From Nitratireductor alexandrii (GTDB taxonomy: Bacteria; Pseudomonadota; Alphaproteobacteria; Rhizobiales; Rhizobiaceae), in the NCBI RefSeq assembly GCF_004000215.1, contig NZ_RBVY01000002.1, forward strand, positions 186,001-250,000: 64,000 nucleotides of DNA, in the 5' to 3' direction. A model generated the notes under the pieces. That model saw only the letters and a list, made by a program, of their open reading frames with translations. It was not told where the DNA came from and ran no database searches. This document shows, piece by piece, positions 34,081 through 43,406 of this stretch. The first letter of the stretch is position 1. Each line of letters opens with the position of its first letter. The position numbers and the translations under genes were made by a program.

Positions 34081-35016
34081 ATGGCGATCGCATTCACCTT
34101 TCCCGGCCAGGGTAGCCAGGCCGTCGGCATGGGCCGCGAACTGGCCGAGGCCTTCCCCGAGGCCCGTGCCGTCTTCGACGAGGTCGACGAGGCGCTGGGC
34201 GAGAAGTTGTCGACGCTGATGTGGGAGGGACTGGAGGACAGGCTGACGCTGACGGCGAACGCGCAGCCGGCGCTGATGGCCGTCTCCATCGCCGCCTTGC
34301 GCGCCATGCAGGCGCGCGGGCTGGTGCTGGAGGACAAGGTCGACTATCTCGCCGGCCATTCCCTGGGCGAATATTCGGCCTTGTGTGCGGCCGGCGTCTT
34401 CTCGCTTGCCGATACCGCGCGCCTGCTGCGTATCCGCGGCAATGCCATGCAGGCGGCGGTGCCGCCAGGCGAGGGTGCCATGGCGGCGATCCTGGGCCTG
34501 GACGACGCCGAGGTCGAAGCCGCCTGCCAGGCGGCCGGCAACGGGGTTTGCCAGATCGCCAACGACAATGGCGGCGGCCAGATCGTCATCTCCGGCGCAA
34601 AGGCGGCTGTCGAAGCCGCGGCCGCACTGTGCACCGAAAAGGGCGCCAAGCGCGCCATCATGCTGCCGGTTTCCGCGCCGTTCCATTCCGCGCTGATGGC
34701 GCCGGCCGCCGAGGCCATGCGCGCGGCCCTGGCCGAGGTGGCGATGCAGGCGCCCGCCATCGCGGTGGTGGCCAACGTCACCGTCACCCCGCTCACCGAT
34801 CCTGACGAGATCGCACGGCGCCTGGTCGAGCAGGTCACCGGCCGCGTACGCTGGCGCGAGACGGTGGAGTTTTTCGCCGGCAACGGCGTGACCGGGCTTT
34901 ACGAGATCGGCGCCGGCAAGGTGCTGTCGGGGCTTGCCCGCCGCATCGACCGCACGCTGGCGACCGCCAGCGTCGGCACCCCGGCCGATATCGACGCGGC
35001 GCTCGCCGCCTTGTAA
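34081..35016 (+). CDS. fabD: Malonyl-CoA:ACP transacylase
   Basis: A 311-residue enzyme that loads malonate on acyl carrier protein for fatty-acid synthesis. FTFPGQGSQAVGMGREL, the nucleophile GHSLGEYSAL with Ser94, RGNAMQ with the Arg, and PVSAPFHSALM with the catalytic His are all present. AAGGGGAG precedes the ATG. It is the first gene of fabD-fabG-acpP-fabF. Confidence 0.97.
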   Translation: MAIAFTFPGQGSQAVGMGRELAEAFPEARAVFDEVDEALGEKLSTLMWEGLEDRLTLTANAQPALMAVSIAALRAMQARGLVLEDKVDYLAGHSLGEYSALCAAGVFSLADTARLLRIRGNAMQAAVPPGEGAMAAILGLDDAEVEAACQAAGNGVCQIANDNGGGQIVISGAKAAVEAAAALCTEKGAKRAIMLPVSAPFHSALMAPAAEAMRAALAEVAMQAPAIAVVANVTVTPLTDPDEIARRLVEQVTGRVRWRETVEFFAGNGVTGLYEIGAGKVLSGLARRIDRTLATASVGTPADIDAALAAL

Positions 35017-35082
35017 CGAACCATCGCGGCCACGCCCTGCCGGCTGCGCGGGCTGGCCTCGGAGCCCAGCAGGAGACGAACC

Positions 35083-35820
35083 ATGCTTGATCTCACCGGC
35101 CGCAAGGCCCTCATCACCGGCGCTTCCGGCGGCATCGGCGAGGCGGTTGCCCGCCTGCTGCACGCCCAGGGCGCCAATGTCGGCTTGCACGGAACCCGTG
35201 TCGAAAAGCTCGAGGCCCTTGCCGGCGAGCTCGGCGAGCGTGTGACGATCTTTCCGGCCGATCTGTCCGACCGCGCTGCCGTCAAGGCGCTGGGCCAGAA
35301 GGCCGAAGCCGAACTCGACGGCGTCGATATTCTCGTCAACAATGCCGGCATCACCCGCGACGGCTTGTTCGTGCGCATGTCGGACGATGACTGGGATGCT
35401 GTTTTGGAGGTCAATCTGACCGCTGTCTTCCGCCTGACGCGCGAACTCACCCATCCGATGATGCGCCGCCGCTTCGGCCGCATCGTCAACATTACCTCCG
35501 TCGTCGGCGTCACCGGCAATCCCGGCCAGGCCAATTACTGCGCCTCCAAGGCCGGCATGATCGGCTTCTCGAAATCGCTGGCGCAGGAAGTGGCGAGCCG
35601 TAACATCACCGTCAATTGCGTGGCGCCCGGCTTCATCGAATCGGCGATGACCGGCAAGCTCAACGACAAGCAGCGTGACGCGATCATGGGGGCGATCCCG
35701 ATGAAGCGCATGGGAACCGGCGCCGAGGTTGCCGCTGCCGTGGCCTTTCTCGCCTCCACCGAGGCGGCCTATATGACCGGACAGACCCTGCACGTGAACG
35801 GCGGCATGGCGATGATTTGA
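35083..35820 (+). CDS. fabG: 3-oxoacyl-ACP reductase
   Basis: A 245-residue SDR that reduces beta-ketoacyl-ACP with NADPH. TGASGGIGEAVARLL (cofactor), NNAGITRDGLFVRM, ITSVVGVTGNPGQANYCASKAG (Ser, Tyr, Lys) and the FabG ending YMTGQTLHVNGGMAMI identify it. AGGAGA precedes the ATG. It lies 66 nt after fabD. Confidence 0.97.
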   Translation: MLDLTGRKALITGASGGIGEAVARLLHAQGANVGLHGTRVEKLEALAGELGERVTIFPADLSDRAAVKALGQKAEAELDGVDILVNNAGITRDGLFVRMSDDDWDAVLEVNLTAVFRLTRELTHPMMRRRFGRIVNITSVVGVTGNPGQANYCASKAGMIGFSKSLAQEVASRNITVNCVAPGFIESAMTGKLNDKQRDAIMGAIPMKRMGTGAEVAAAVAFLASTEAAYMTGQTLHVNGGMAMI

Positions 35821-36036
35821 GCCCGCCGCGCCGTTGATTCGGCCGTCGTCGTCCGCGGGCGCCGAAATGGCGGCAATGCGCTTCTTTGCGGCGTGTTTTC
35901 GCCTTTGCCGGTCCGGGTTTTCATGGTATGCGGCCCGGCAAACTGGCGATCCGGGCATTGTCCGCCGTGCGTTTTGCGCCGGTTTTTCGTCCGGAGAAGC
36001 CGTGGCCGGTCATGCCGGCGTGGCGCGATCTTTCAA

Positions 36037-36065
36037 CTTGATTAGCGGGCATCCTGCCGCTAACG
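36037..36065 (+). promoter_or_regulatory. Predicted acpP promoter with a palindrome in its spacer
   Basis: CTTGAT (36037-36042), 17 nt and CTAACG (36060-36065) resemble CTTGAC-N17-CTATAT. A perfect inverted repeat TTAGCGG (36042-36048) / CCGCTAA (36057-36063) fills the spacer. A transcript would start near 36072, about 28 nt before acpP, whose GAGGG ribosome-binding site is at 36084-36088. Confidence 0.45.
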
Positions 36066-36099
36066 AAGACCAACTTGAACCGAAGTCGAGGGTTTCCAA

Positions 36100-36336
36100 A
36101 TGAGCGACACCGCAGAGCGCGTCAAAAAAATCGTTGTAGAGCATCTTGGCGTTGAAGCCGACAAGGTCACCGAGGGCGCGAGCTTTATCGACGATCTTGG
36201 CGCGGACAGCCTGGACACCGTCGAACTGGTCATGGCCTTCGAGGAAGAGTTCGGCGTGGAGATCCCCGACGACGCGGCTGAGACGATCCTGACCGTGGGC
36301 GATGCGGTCAAGTATATCGACAAAGCCTCCGCCTAA
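36100..36336 (+). CDS. acpP: Acyl carrier protein
   Basis: A 78-residue acidic four-helix protein, the carrier of growing acyl chains. The phosphopantetheine Ser is Ser37 in the motif [19 protein letters not shown]. The ending [13 protein letters not shown] is typical of rhizobial AcpP. A 279-nt gap from fabG and a predicted own promoter suggest independent, strong expression. Confidence 0.98.
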   Translation: MSDTAERVKKIVVEHLGVEADKVTEGASFIDDLGADSLDTVELVMAFEEEFGVEIPDDAAETILTVGDAVKYIDKASA

Positions 36337-36382
36337 CGGCAGCCTTCGGGCAATTCCGCAAGATATCCGTGGTGGTTGAGTG

Positions 36383-37645
36383 ATGAGACGAGTCGTCGTC
36401 ACGGGAATGGGTCTCGTTTCCCCCTTCGGGGTGGGCGTTGAGCATTCCTGGCGCCGTCTTTTGTCGGGTGAAAGCGCGGCACGGCGGGTCGAGCATTTCG
36501 AGACCGACGATCTGCCGTGCAAAATCGCCAATGTCGTTCCGCGGGGCGACGGCAGCGATGCCACGTTCAATCCCGACCATGTGCTCGAGCCCAAGGAACA
36601 GCGCAAAGTCGGCGATTTCATCCTCTACGGCATCGCCGCCGCCGACGAGGCGCTGAAGGATTCGGGCTGGACGCCGAAAACGCCGGACGACCAGAACGCC
36701 ACCGGCGTGATGATCGGTTCCGGCATCGGCGGCGTCGAGGGCATCGCCGAAAACGCACTCATCCTGCGTGATCGCGGCCCACGCCGCATCAGCCCGTTCT
36801 TCATTCCCGGCAATATCATCAATCTGGTTTCGGGTCAGGTCTCGATCCGGCACGGCCTGAAGGGGCCGAACCATGCCGTGGTCACGGCCTGTTCGACCGG
36901 AGCGCATGCGATCGGCGACGCGGCGCGGCTGATCGCCTTCGGCGACGCCGAGGTGATGCTGGCCGGCGGCGCGGAAGCGCCGATCAACCGTTTGTCACTC
37001 GCCGGCTTCGCGGCCTGCCGGGCCTTGTCCACCGCCTACAACGACACGCCGCAAAAGGCCTCGCGTCCCTATGATCGCGACCGTGACGGGTTCGTGATGG
37101 GCGAGGGGGCCGGCGTGGTCGTGCTTGAGGAACTGGAGCACGCCAAGGCGCGCGGCGCGCGGATTTACGCCGAAATCATCGGTTATGGTCTAAGCGGCGA
37201 CGCTTTCCATATCACCGCCCCGTCCGAAGACGGCGACGGCGCCTATCGCTGCATGAGCGCGGCTCTCAAACGCGCCGGCCTAACGCCCGGCGACGTCGAC
37301 TATATCAACGCGCACGGCACCTCGACCATGGCCGACACGATCGAGCTGGGCGCGGTCGAGCGCCTGGTGGGCGATGCGGCCTCGGGGATCGCCATGTCGT
37401 CGACCAAATCCTCCATCGGCCATCTTCTGGGCGCGGCCGGGGCGGCCGAGGCGATCTTTTCCATCCTGGCTATCCGCGACAACAAGGCGCCGGCGACCAT
37501 CAATCTGGAAAATCCGTCCGTCGAAACCGCGCTCGATCTGGTGCCCAATCGGCCCAAGGACCGGACGATCGATGTGGCGCTGTCGAACTCTTTCGGCTTC
37601 GGGGGCACCAATGCTTCGCTCGTTTTCCGCCGCCATGATGGCTAA
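36383..37645 (+). CDS. fabF: 3-oxoacyl-ACP synthase II
   Basis: A 420-residue condensing enzyme (KAS II) that elongates acyl-ACP and sets the proportion of cis-vaccenate. The Cys-His-His triad is visible: Cys170 in VVTACSTGAHAIG, then INAHGTSTM and SSIGHLLGAAGAAE. RPYDRDRDGFVMGEGAG and SFGFGGTNASLVFRR are canonical. I use the ATG at 36383; a GTG immediately before it is also in frame. It lies 46 nt after acpP. Confidence 0.97.
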   Translation: MRRVVVTGMGLVSPFGVGVEHSWRRLLSGESAARRVEHFETDDLPCKIANVVPRGDGSDATFNPDHVLEPKEQRKVGDFILYGIAAADEALKDSGWTPKTPDDQNATGVMIGSGIGGVEGIAENALILRDRGPRRISPFFIPGNIINLVSGQVSIRHGLKGPNHAVVTACSTGAHAIGDAARLIAFGDAEVMLAGGAEAPINRLSLAGFAACRALSTAYNDTPQKASRPYDRDRDGFVMGEGAGVVVLEELEHAKARGARIYAEIIGYGLSGDAFHITAPSEDGDGAYRCMSAALKRAGLTPGDVDYINAHGTSTMADTIELGAVERLVGDAASGIAMSSTKSSIGHLLGAAGAAEAIFSILAIRDNKAPATINLENPSVETALDLVPNRPKDRTIDVALSNSFGFGGTNASLVFRRHDG

Positions 37646-37748
37646 ACGGCTGCGCCGGTCGTCAATTTTGCCATATTCATCGCTAGTCCTTGCAACGTCC
37701 CGGCGGGACGGCGTCGGGTTTTGGCATAACGGAGAAGCGTGACGGCCG

Positions 37749-38921
37749 ATGACTACGGAACCGGCGAACGAAACCACTTTCGGCAACAGGAACGAGGCGC
37801 CGAAGCCGATCGTGCCGAAATCCGCGAGCGAAGCGCTGCGTCCCGAACAGGGCACCCCGCCGCCGCGGCGCTCGCAGGGCTCGCGCAACCAGGTCGTCGT
37901 GTTCATGAATTTCGTCATGTCGACGGTTATCTTCGTGGTTCTGGTCGCCGGTCTCGCCGTCTATCTGGGCAAGCGAGAGTTCGACAGTCCCGGTCCTGCT
38001 CAAAGCACCGAGATGGTGCTGGTCAAGCCGGCAACGAGCGTTTCGGAGATTGCCTTGATGCTGGAGCGGCGCAATCTGATCAGCGACCGCAACGTGTTCC
38101 GGCTGGGCGTGAGGGCCGCCGGCGCCGACGACGCCCTCAAGGCGGGCGAGTATGAGATCAAGGCCGGCGCCTCCATGCGCGACATCATGGATCTGTTGGT
38201 CAGCGGGCGCTCGGTGCTTTATTCGCTGACCGTTCCCGAGGGACTGACGGTCAACCAGGCCTTTGATCGGATCGCCAAGCACGAAGCGCTGACCGGCGAG
38301 ATGCCGGCCGAGCTGCCGCCGGAAGGCGCGCTGGTTGCCGACACGCAGCGTTTCACGCGCGGAACAACGCGCGCCGAACTGATCGAAAAGATGATCGCCG
38401 ACCAGAAAAGCCTGGTCGAAGAGGTTTGGGAACGCCGCGTCGAGGGCCTGCCGCTGGAGACGATCGATGAATTCGTGACGCTCGCCTCGATCGTGGAAAA
38501 GGAGACCGGCCGCGCCGACGAACGGCCGCGCGTTGCCGCCGTGTTCATCAACCGGCTGCGGCGCGGCATGCGGCTCCAGTCCGATCCGACGATCGTCTAC
38601 GGCCTGTTCGGCGGCGAAGGCAAGCCGTCCGACCGGCCGATCTACCGCTCCGACATCGACAAGCTGACCCCCTACAACACCTATCTGATCGACGGGCTGC
38701 CGCCCACGCCGATCGCCACGCCCGGCCGCGCCGCGCTGGAGGCGGTCGCCAACCCGTCAAAGACCGACGAGTACTATTTCGTGGCCGACGGCACGGGAGG
38801 GCATGTGTTCGCCAAGACGCTGGACGAGCACAATGAAAACGTTGCGCGCTGGCGCGAGATCGAGAAGAAGAGACGGGACCAGGCGGACGAAACCGGTCAG
38901 GACGGGACCGGCTCGAACTGA
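37749..38921 (+). CDS. mltG: Endolytic peptidoglycan transglycosylase MltG
   Basis: A 390-residue YceG-family enzyme that cleaves nascent glycan strands. A cytoplasmic N-terminus rich in Pro/Arg is followed by one transmembrane helix (about residues 48-73), a LysM-like part and the catalytic domain. The predicted catalytic Glu is near residue 250 in LASIVEKETG; VFINRLRRGMRLQSDPTIVYG and LTPYNTYLIDGLPPTPIATPG follow. The usual LPPEGxLxPDTYRF segment reads LPPEGALVADTQRF. The order fabF-mltG-yicC-gmk is standard in Rhizobiales. Confidence 0.95.
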   Translation: MTTEPANETTFGNRNEAPKPIVPKSASEALRPEQGTPPPRRSQGSRNQVVVFMNFVMSTVIFVVLVAGLAVYLGKREFDSPGPAQSTEMVLVKPATSVSEIALMLERRNLISDRNVFRLGVRAAGADDALKAGEYEIKAGASMRDIMDLLVSGRSVLYSLTVPEGLTVNQAFDRIAKHEALTGEMPAELPPEGALVADTQRFTRGTTRAELIEKMIADQKSLVEEVWERRVEGLPLETIDEFVTLASIVEKETGRADERPRVAAVFINRLRRGMRLQSDPTIVYGLFGGEGKPSDRPIYRSDIDKLTPYNTYLIDGLPPTPIATPGRAALEAVANPSKTDEYYFVADGTGGHVFAKTLDEHNENVARWREIEKKRRDQADETGQDGTGSN

Positions 38922-38957
38922 CCTAACGCCGGGGTAACGCCGGGGGCGGGGGGAGTG

Positions 38958-39845
38958 ATGGCGCTACAAAGCATGACGGGCTTTGCCCGTGCGGCGGCCG
39001 ATCGGGACGGCACCGCCATTTCCTGGGAGGTGCGTTCGGTCAATGGCCGCGGCCTCGACGTGCGCCTGCGGCTACCGTCCGGCTTCGAACGGCTCGAACT
39101 GCCGGCCAAGCAGGCGGTGCAGCGCCGGTTCTCGCGCGGCAACGTCCAGGCCACGCTGGTCGTCAGCCGGCAGCCGGGGCTGGCGCAACCCGTCGTCAAC
39201 GAGGCCTTCCTGCGCGATGTTGCCGGCCTTGCCCGGCGTCTGGAAGAGCAATTCGGCTGCTCGCCGGCTTCCGCCGACGGGTTGCTTGCGCTGCGCGGCG
39301 TACTCGACATCCCAGACACGGTCGAGGACGAGGAGGGGCGCGAAGCCCTCGACGCGGTCATCATGACCGCGTTCGACAGCGTATTGGAGGATCTGGAGGC
39401 CGCGCGTCTGGCGGAGGGCGAACAGCTCGCCGTCGTGCTCGAAGACCACGTCGCCGCGATCGAGAAATACACCCGCGATGCCGAAGCCGATCCCTCGCGC
39501 GAGCCGGCGGCCATTCGCGAGCGTATCGCCATGCAGGTCGGATTGCTGCTCGACGCGGCCTCCGGCCTCGACGAACAGCGTCTGCACACCGAAGCCGCCC
39601 TTCTGGCCACGCGCGCCGACATCCGCGAGGAGCTCGATCGCCTGCAAGCCCATGTCGCGACGGCGCGGCAATTGCTGAAGAAAGGTGGTGCTGTCGGGCG
39701 CAAGCTCGATTTTTTGGCGCAGGAGTTCAATCGCGAATCGAATACGCTGTGTTCGAAGTCCAATGCGACGTCGGTCACCGCCATCGGGCTCGAACTGAAG
39801 GCCGTCGTCGATCAGTTTCGCGAACAGGTTCAGAATCTGGAGTAG
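38958..39845 (+). CDS. YicC/YloC family endoribonuclease
   Basis: A 295-residue protein with the YicC N-terminus LQSMTGFARA and SWEVRSVNGRGLDVRLRLP, and the C-terminal DUF1732 block KKGGAVGRKLDFLAQEFNRESNTLCSKS. E. coli YicC and B. subtilis YloC are RNases. The ATG at 38958 is preceded by a GGGGGGAG ribosome-binding site; an in-frame GTG lies just before. It is followed three nt later by gmk. Confidence 0.95.
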   Translation: MALQSMTGFARAAADRDGTAISWEVRSVNGRGLDVRLRLPSGFERLELPAKQAVQRRFSRGNVQATLVVSRQPGLAQPVVNEAFLRDVAGLARRLEEQFGCSPASADGLLALRGVLDIPDTVEDEEGREALDAVIMTAFDSVLEDLEAARLAEGEQLAVVLEDHVAAIEKYTRDAEADPSREPAAIRERIAMQVGLLLDAASGLDEQRLHTEAALLATRADIREELDRLQAHVATARQLLKKGGAVGRKLDFLAQEFNRESNTLCSKSNATSVTAIGLELKAVVDQFREQVQNLE

Positions 39846-39848
39846 CCC

Positions 39849-40505
39849 ATGGGCGCCATGCAGCCCGCCTTGTCAATTCGCCGTCGCGGCTTGATGCTGG
39901 TTTTGTCCTCGCCGTCCGGCGCGGGCAAGTCGACGATTGCGCGCAGCCTGCTCGAAAACGATGGCGGGCTGGAATTGTCGGTCAGCGTGACGACCCGACC
40001 GCGGCGCGGCAGCGAGATCGACGGCGTGCATTATCATTTTCTGTCGACGCGGGATTTCGAGCGCATGCGCGACACCGATGCGCTGCTGGAATCCGCCGAG
40101 GTGCACGGCAATTTCTACGGTACGCCGCGCGAGCCGGTCGAGATCGCCATGGATGAAGGCCGCGACATGCTGTTCGATATCGACTGGCAGGGCGCCGAAC
40201 AGCTCAAGGCGACGATGCCGGCCGACATCGTATCGATCTTCATCCTGCCGCCGTCGATGACCGAACTGAAATCGCGATTGCGCCGGCGAGCGGAGGATTC
40301 CGACACCACCATCCAGACCAGGCTCGAGAATGCGCGTTCCGAAATCGAACATTGGCGCGACTACGACTATGTCGTGGTCAATGACGATCTCGATCGCGCC
40401 TACGCCGCCGTGCGCGCTATTGTTGTCGCCGAACGCCTGAAACGCGATCGCCGGCCGGGCCTGTTCGATTTCGTCAGCGGGCTGCTTGACGAGCGGACCG
40501 AATAA
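39849..40505 (+). CDS. gmk: Guanylate kinase
   Basis: A 218-residue kinase converting GMP to GDP. The P-loop is [14 protein letters not shown], the GMP-binding segment is [20 protein letters not shown], and [12 protein letters not shown] and [16 protein letters not shown] complete the family pattern. Start at 39849 or three codons later (39858); the first leaves three nt after yicC. It is convergent with rsmA. Confidence 0.96.
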   Translation: MGAMQPALSIRRRGLMLVLSSPSGAGKSTIARSLLENDGGLELSVSVTTRPRRGSEIDGVHYHFLSTRDFERMRDTDALLESAEVHGNFYGTPREPVEIAMDEGRDMLFDIDWQGAEQLKATMPADIVSIFILPPSMTELKSRLRRRAEDSDTTIQTRLENARSEIEHWRDYDYVVVNDDLDRAYAAVRAIVVAERLKRDRRPGLFDFVSGLLDERTE

Positions 40506-40515
40506 TAGGGCCGGC

Positions 40516-41349
40516 TCAGTTCTCGAGCGCGTTGGCCAAAGCGACGAACTCCGCGATCGACAGGGTTTCGGCCCGCCGCGTCGGCTCGATCCCGGCTTTT
40601 TGCAGCAGCGTTTCGCCACCGAGCGCCTTCAGGCTTTGACGCAGCATTTTTCGGCGTTGGCCGAATGCGGCCTGGGTGATCCGCGCAAGTCGCTTGGCCT
40701 CGCATGCCAATGGCGCGGATCGCGGTGTCAGGTGGACAACCGCCGAGGTGATCTTGGGCGGCGGGGTAAAGGCCTCGCGCGGCACGGTGAAGGCGATTCG
40801 GGCCGAGCTGCGCCAGCCGGCGAGAACGCCGAGCCGTCCGTAGGCACTTTCACCGGGCATTGCCACGATCCGCTCGGCGACCTCACGCTGAAACATCAAT
40901 GTCATCGAGACGTAGAATGGCGGCCAGGGCTCGACGGTGAGCCAGCGCACCAACAGCTCGGTACCGATATTGTAGGGTAGGTTGGCCACGATCCGTACCG
41001 GCCCGGCACCTGCCGCGAGTGTGGCGAAATCGGTCCTGAGCGCATCACCGGCAACGATCTCGAGCCGGCCCGGATAGTGGCGCTCAATTTCCTGAAGGGC
41101 CGCTAGACAGCGTTCGTCGCGCTCGATGGCGATCACCCTTTTGGCCTCATTCGCCAGAAGCGCCCGTGTCAGCCCGCCGGGACCGGGGCCGACCTCGATC
41201 ACCGTGGCCCCGGAAAGGTCGCCCGCTGTGCGTGCGATCTTGTCGGTCAGGTTGAGATCGAGCAGAAAATTCTGGCCGAGCGATTTTTTCGCAGCAAGCC
41301 CGTGCTGCTGGATGACCTCGCGCAGGGGAGGCAGGCCGTCGCGCGTCAT
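40516..41349 (-). CDS. rsmA: 16S rRNA (adenine1518/1519-N6)-dimethyltransferase
   Basis: A 277-residue KsgA/RsmA that dimethylates two adenines in helix 45 of 16S r[26 protein letters not shown] motif [16 protein letters not shown], and [15 protein letters not shown] (the NLPY catalytic motif) are diagnostic. Its start overlaps the pdxA stop by four bases (ATGA). Confidence 0.97.
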   Translation of the reverse strand: MTRDGLPPLREVIQQHGLAAKKSLGQNFLLDLNLTDKIARTAGDLSGATVIEVGPGPGGLTRALLANEAKRVIAIERDERCLAALQEIERHYPGRLEIVAGDALRTDFATLAAGAGPVRIVANLPYNIGTELLVRWLTVEPWPPFYVSMTLMFQREVAERIVAMPGESAYGRLGVLAGWRSSARIAFTVPREAFTPPPKITSAVVHLTPRSAPLACEAKRLARITQAAFGQRRKMLRQSLKALGGETLLQKAGIEPTRRAETLSIAEFVALANALEN

Positions 41350-42377
41350 GCAGCCTTATGTCCGGCTTCCGTCGTCGCCAGTCGCGCCGCCAGGTGCAGC
41401 GCGGCAACGAGACTGTCGGCGCGCGCTGCGCCCGTGCCGGCGATCGCGAAGGCTGTGCCGTGGTCGGGAGAGGTACGCACGAAAGGCAGGCCGAGCGTGA
41501 CATTGACCGTCTTGTCGAAGGCCAGCGCTTTGGCCGGTATCAAGGCCTGATCGTGATACATGCAAAGCGCGGCGTCGTAGCTGTGCCGCGCCTCGGCGTG
41601 AAACAGCGTGTCGGCCGGCAGCGGACCGCGCGCGTCGATCCCTTCCGCACGCAGCGCGTCGACTGCGGGCCGCACGACGTCGATATCCTCGCGGCCTATT
41701 GCGCCGTCTTCTCCAGCATGCGGGTTGAGGCCGGCCACCGCGAGGCGCGGGCTGGCGATGGCGAAACGACGCGCCAGGTCGCCGGCCGTGATTTGGCCGG
41801 TTTCCACGATCAGCGCCGTCGTAAGCCGGGCCGGGACGGCGGCGAGCGGGATGTGGATGGTGACCGGCACGGCGCGCAGTTCCGGCCCGGCAAGCATCAT
41901 CACCGGTCTGGCCGGCATGCCGGTCGCTTTTTGCGCCAGATGGGCCAGAAACTCGGTATGGCCGGGAAAGGCGAAACCGGCGTCGTAAAGCGGCTTCTTG
42001 GCGATCGGTCCGGTGACGATCGCGCCGGCCGCGCCCGAAAGCGTGTCGGCAACGCCACGTTCGATCGCCTCGATGATGCCGGCGGCATTGGCCGAGGACG
42101 GCGCGCCAGGCCTGTCGGTCAGACGGTTGTGGAGCGGCACGACCGGTAGCGCCGTTTCGAAGTCGCCCGCCGCCGAGGCGGGGTCGGACGGCTTGAAACG
42201 GATCGACAGACCCAAGCTGCGCGCGCGCACGGCAAGCTGCTCGGCATCACCCAGCACATAGAACGGCGGCAGGGCATAGTGCGCGCGCGCAGCCCAGGCC
42301 GCCAGCGCGATATCGGGTCCGATGCCGGAAGGATCGCCGCATGTCAGGGCAAGCGGGCGTCGCTGTTCAGCGCTCAA
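41346..42377 (-). CDS. pdxA: 4-hydroxythreonine-4-phosphate dehydrogenase
   Basis: A 343-residue enzyme of the DXP-dependent vitamin B6 pathway. [38 protein letters not shown] (metal His), [35 protein letters not shown] and [14 protein letters not shown] are the family blocks. The only sensible start is TTG at 42377, 11 bases inside the end of surA; no ATG or GTG fits. It overlaps rsmA as well, so surA-pdxA-rsmA should be translated together. Confidence 0.95.
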   Translation of the reverse strand: MSAEQRRPLALTCGDPSGIGPDIALAAWAARAHYALPPFYVLGDAEQLAVRARSLGLSIRFKPSDPASAAGDFETALPVVPLHNRLTDRPGAPSSANAAGIIEAIERGVADTLSGAAGAIVTGPIAKKPLYDAGFAFPGHTEFLAHLAQKATGMPARPVMMLAGPELRAVPVTIHIPLAAVPARLTTALIVETGQITAGDLARRFAIASPRLAVAGLNPHAGEDGAIGREDIDVVRPAVDALRAEGIDARGPLPADTLFHAEARHSYDAALCMYHDQALIPAKALAFDKTVNVTLGLPFVRTSPDHGTAFAIAGTGAARADSLVAALHLAARLATTEAGHKAA

Positions 42378-43293
42378 TGATGCTGGCTTTCTCGCGCAGT
42401 TCCTTGAGGTATTTCTCGGAAAGCTCGGCCGCCTTCTTGTCGAGTTCGCCTTCGTTTTCGAACACCATCTGGGCGACGCGGTCATCCGAAATTTCGCGCG
42501 TGCTGCAAATGCCGATGAATTCAACACCGCGCTCGGTTTCGCGGATCTTGGTCGCCTGGCCGGGTTTGGTTTCCAGGATCAGGCTCTTCCAGTCCGGCGG
42601 CAGTTCCGGCGCGATCACCCGGCCCAGGTCACGGACGGTAACGTCGACGAGGCCCTTGGCGAACTCACGCGTATTCTGGCAGTTGTTGAAGCGGCCGCGC
42701 ATGGCGTTGGCTTCCTTCTTGCGCCGGCTGAGCAGCGATTTGCGTTCGGCCGAAGGGATGACGAAAATCACCTGCTGCAGCATATACTCGGTCGCCGTCG
42801 GCTTGTTGCCGCCATCCTGCAGCATGCGATGGGCCGCGTCCTGCTCGGTGAGGCGTTCCGTCGCGCGGAAGCGGGCGCCCAGCGCCCGGTTCCAGCCGAT
42901 CTGGGAGCGGATGAAGTCCTTGAAATGGCTCTTCGTCACGCCCGATTGGGCCATGATCTGATCGAGCTGGCTTTTCGACAGCTTGTTGCCGGAGGCAAAC
43001 CGTCCATAGGCCGCGTCGACATCGGCATCGGGAACCCGGATGTTGAGTCGGTTGATCTCGATATTCTTCAGCGTCTGCTCGATCATCTCGTCCGAGGCAT
43101 TGGCCGAGCGGCGTTGCAGCCGCAAAAACGCCTTGCGCCGGGCGATGTCGTAGCTCGTCACCGGCACATTGTTGACGATGTAACGGATTTCGCTCGCTTG
43201 CGCCGGTGTCGTGGCCACGCTGGCCAGACAGGTCATGAACCCGAAAAGCAGGATAAAGCCGGTTCCGGCGATCCGATTCAATGCAGGTCGCAT
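42367..43293 (-). CDS. surA: SurA-like periplasmic chaperone / PPIase
   Basis: A 308-residue exported protein. A signal peptide ends at about residue 34 ([12 protein letters not shown]). The SurA N-terminal helical domain follows ([18 protein letters not shown]), and a single, diverged parvulin-like domain spans about 170-270 ([13 protein letters not shown] ... [18 protein letters not shown]). Two full parvulin domains, as in E. coli SurA, are absent. The ATG at 43293 has GGAG eight nt upstream; the longer open frame to 43551 is not supported. Position after lptD suggests a role in outer-membrane protein folding. Confidence 0.9.
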   Translation of the reverse strand: MRPALNRIAGTGFILLFGFMTCLASVATTPAQASEIRYIVNNVPVTSYDIARRKAFLRLQRRSANASDEMIEQTLKNIEINRLNIRVPDADVDAAYGRFASGNKLSKSQLDQIMAQSGVTKSHFKDFIRSQIGWNRALGARFRATERLTEQDAAHRMLQDGGNKPTATEYMLQQVIFVIPSAERKSLLSRRKKEANAMRGRFNNCQNTREFAKGLVDVTVRDLGRVIAPELPPDWKSLILETKPGQATKIRETERGVEFIGICSTREISDDRVAQMVFENEGELDKKAAELSEKYLKELREKASIIER

Positions 43294-43406
43294 GGCTGAG
43301 CTCCGTGTCTCATTCTTTCGCGGTCCCTCTTGGGGGGCCTTCGGTGTTCTACCCCGCAAATGTCGTGCTTGGCCTATACGGCGAAAGCATGACGAACGGG
43401 CCCGCA

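Noticed and set aside
32923-35958. A 1011-codon open frame on the minus strand across the M20, fabD and fabG genes
   Set aside because: It is antisense to three clear genes; its translation is Arg/Gly/His-rich with no domain, as expected from the GC-rich third codon positions of the sense genes.
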